Positions 6,192 to 6,830 of a DNA stretch of 6,830 nt are shown piece by piece; position 1 is the first letter of the stretch, and each line of letters starts with the position of its first letter. Under the pieces are notes generated by a model. The model was not told the origin of the DNA. It worked only from the letters and a program-made list of their open reading frames with translations, and did not search any database. The stretch is from Actinomycetota bacterium. Lineage in GTDB: Bacteria; Actinomycetota; Thermoleophilia; Gaiellales; Gaiellaceae. A program made the position numbers and the translations under genes. The stretch lies in assembly GCA_013696595.1 (NCBI GenBank), contig JACCYG010000052.1:1-6830 (forward strand). Direction: 5' to 3'.

Positions 6192-6830
6192 ATGCCGAAA
6201 GAGCCGATCGGAGTCGTCGGCGCGGGTTGGGTCGGTCTCGTGACCGCCGCCTGTTTCGCCGAGCTCGGGCACGACGTGGTTGTTCGCGACGTCGTTCCGG
6301 AGCGGATCGAAGCGCTCGAGGCCGGCCGGATTCCGATCCATGAGCCGGGGCTCGCGGAGCTCGTCGTGCGACAGCGCGAGCGGATGCGCTTCACCCTCGA
6401 CCTCGGTGACGTCTTCGCGGAGGCGCGCCTGGCGTTCATCTGCGTGGGGACACCCTCCACCTATTCCGGAGACGCCGATCTGTCCGCCGTCCGGCGCGTG
6501 CTCGATGAGCTCCCCAGCTTCGACGAGCGCGCCATCCTCGTCATGAAGAGCACGGTGCCCGTGGGGACCGGTGGGAAGATCCGCGCGGAGCTCAATTCTC
6601 GCGGGCTCGCACATGTGGGCTACGTGGCGAATCCCGAGTTTCTCGCCGAGGGGACGGCCGTCGCCAATTTCCTCGCTCCGGATCGCATCGTGATCGGAAG
6701 CTTCGCCGAGGCTGACGGGGACGCCGTCGCTTCGCTCTATGAGCCGATTTCGGCGCCGATCGTCCGCGCCGACGTGGGCTCGGCCGAAATGATCAAGCTC
6801 GCGTCGAATGCGTTTCTGATGACCCGGATC
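6192..6830 (+). CDS. UDP-glucose/nucleotide-sugar 6-dehydrogenase, 3'-truncated
   Basis: The first 213 codons of an NAD-dependent nucleotide-sugar dehydrogenase, open to the window end. It is predicted to oxidise UDP-glucose (or a related UDP-hexose) twice to the UDP-uronic acid used for envelope or capsule polymers. Visible elements are the Rossmann dinucleotide loop GAGWVGL (10-16), HEPGL near residue 52, FICVGTPS, KSTVPVGTG (119-127) with T121, NPEFLAEG (147-154) with the two glutamates E149 and E153, and MIKLASNAF with K202 and N206. These match the conserved substrate and catalytic positions known from the S. pyogenes enzyme. The catalytic Cys and the C-terminal UDP-binding domain would lie beyond the window. 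The ATG at 6192 is chosen because the glycine loop follows at the normal distance and a -10 box sits seven bases upstream. UDP-ManNAc or UDP-GlcNAc dehydrogenases share these motifs, so the substrate is inferred. Confidence 0.92.
   Translation, partial: MPKEPIGVVGAGWVGLVTAACFAELGHDVVVRDVVPERIEALEAGRIPIHEPGLAELVVRQRERMRFTLDLGDVFAEARLAFICVGTPSTYSGDADLSAVRRVLDELPSFDERAILVMKSTVPVGTGGKIRAELNSRGLAHVGYVANPEFLAEGTAVANFLAPDRIVIGSFAEADGDAVASLYEPISAPIVRADVGSAEMIKLASNAFLMTRI

Noticed and set aside
1..6830. Mobile elements, CRISPR repeats, tRNA or rRNA genes
   Set aside because: No transposase-like frames, regularly spaced repeats, cloverleaf-like segments or rRNA-like stretches were seen. Genes are densely packed with ordinary gaps.

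Overview
The window is about 6.8 kb of very GC-rich chromosomal DNA with almost every gene on the + strand. It looks like an actinobacterium. A deep-branching lineage such as Thermoleophilia (Gaiella or Solirubrobacter relatives) is my best guess. That rests on base composition, the high-GC style of the proteins, a LytR-CpsA-Psr protein with a LytR_C domain, and AT-poor promoters. No marker here fixes the taxonomy.

Layout: (1) 1-1851 is the 3' end of an F1Fo ATP synthase operon: atpD, missing its first ~45-50 codons, then atpC. AtpD carries an unusual 39-residue acidic tail. (2) 1852-2062 is a 211-base non-coding gap. It holds an 18-bp palindrome after atpC, a candidate extended -10 promoter, and a short leader that can fold into either an antiterminator-like helix or a UUCG-capped terminator hairpin with a T run, just before the next ribosome binding site. 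(3) 2063-4137 holds two genes joined by an ATGA overlap. The first resembles the N-terminal barrel of cobalamin-independent methionine synthase (MetE) without zinc ligands. The second resembles the catalytic C-terminal barrel with all zinc ligands present. Together they look like a split MetE. (4) 4138-4224 is a short gap with a terminator-like hairpin and a possible -10 box. (5) 4225-6135 encodes a large membrane-anchored LytR-CpsA-Psr (LCP) protein with a LytR_C domain and a further C-terminal domain of about 120 residues. (6) 6192-6830 is the start of a UDP-glucose/nucleotide-sugar 6-dehydrogenase gene, cut by the window end. Its promoter is placed so that the mRNA would be leaderless.

How the genes work together: AtpD and AtpC belong to the catalytic head and central stalk of ATP synthase. 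The two MetE-like proteins probably act as one homocysteine methyltransferase, and their leader suggests regulation by premature termination. The LCP protein and the sugar dehydrogenase probably begin a cell-envelope glycopolymer locus: one makes UDP-uronic acid precursors and the other attaches finished polymer to the wall. No mobile element, CRISPR array, tRNA or rRNA was seen. The most interesting points are the split methionine synthase with its apparent attenuator and the extra domain on the LCP protein.
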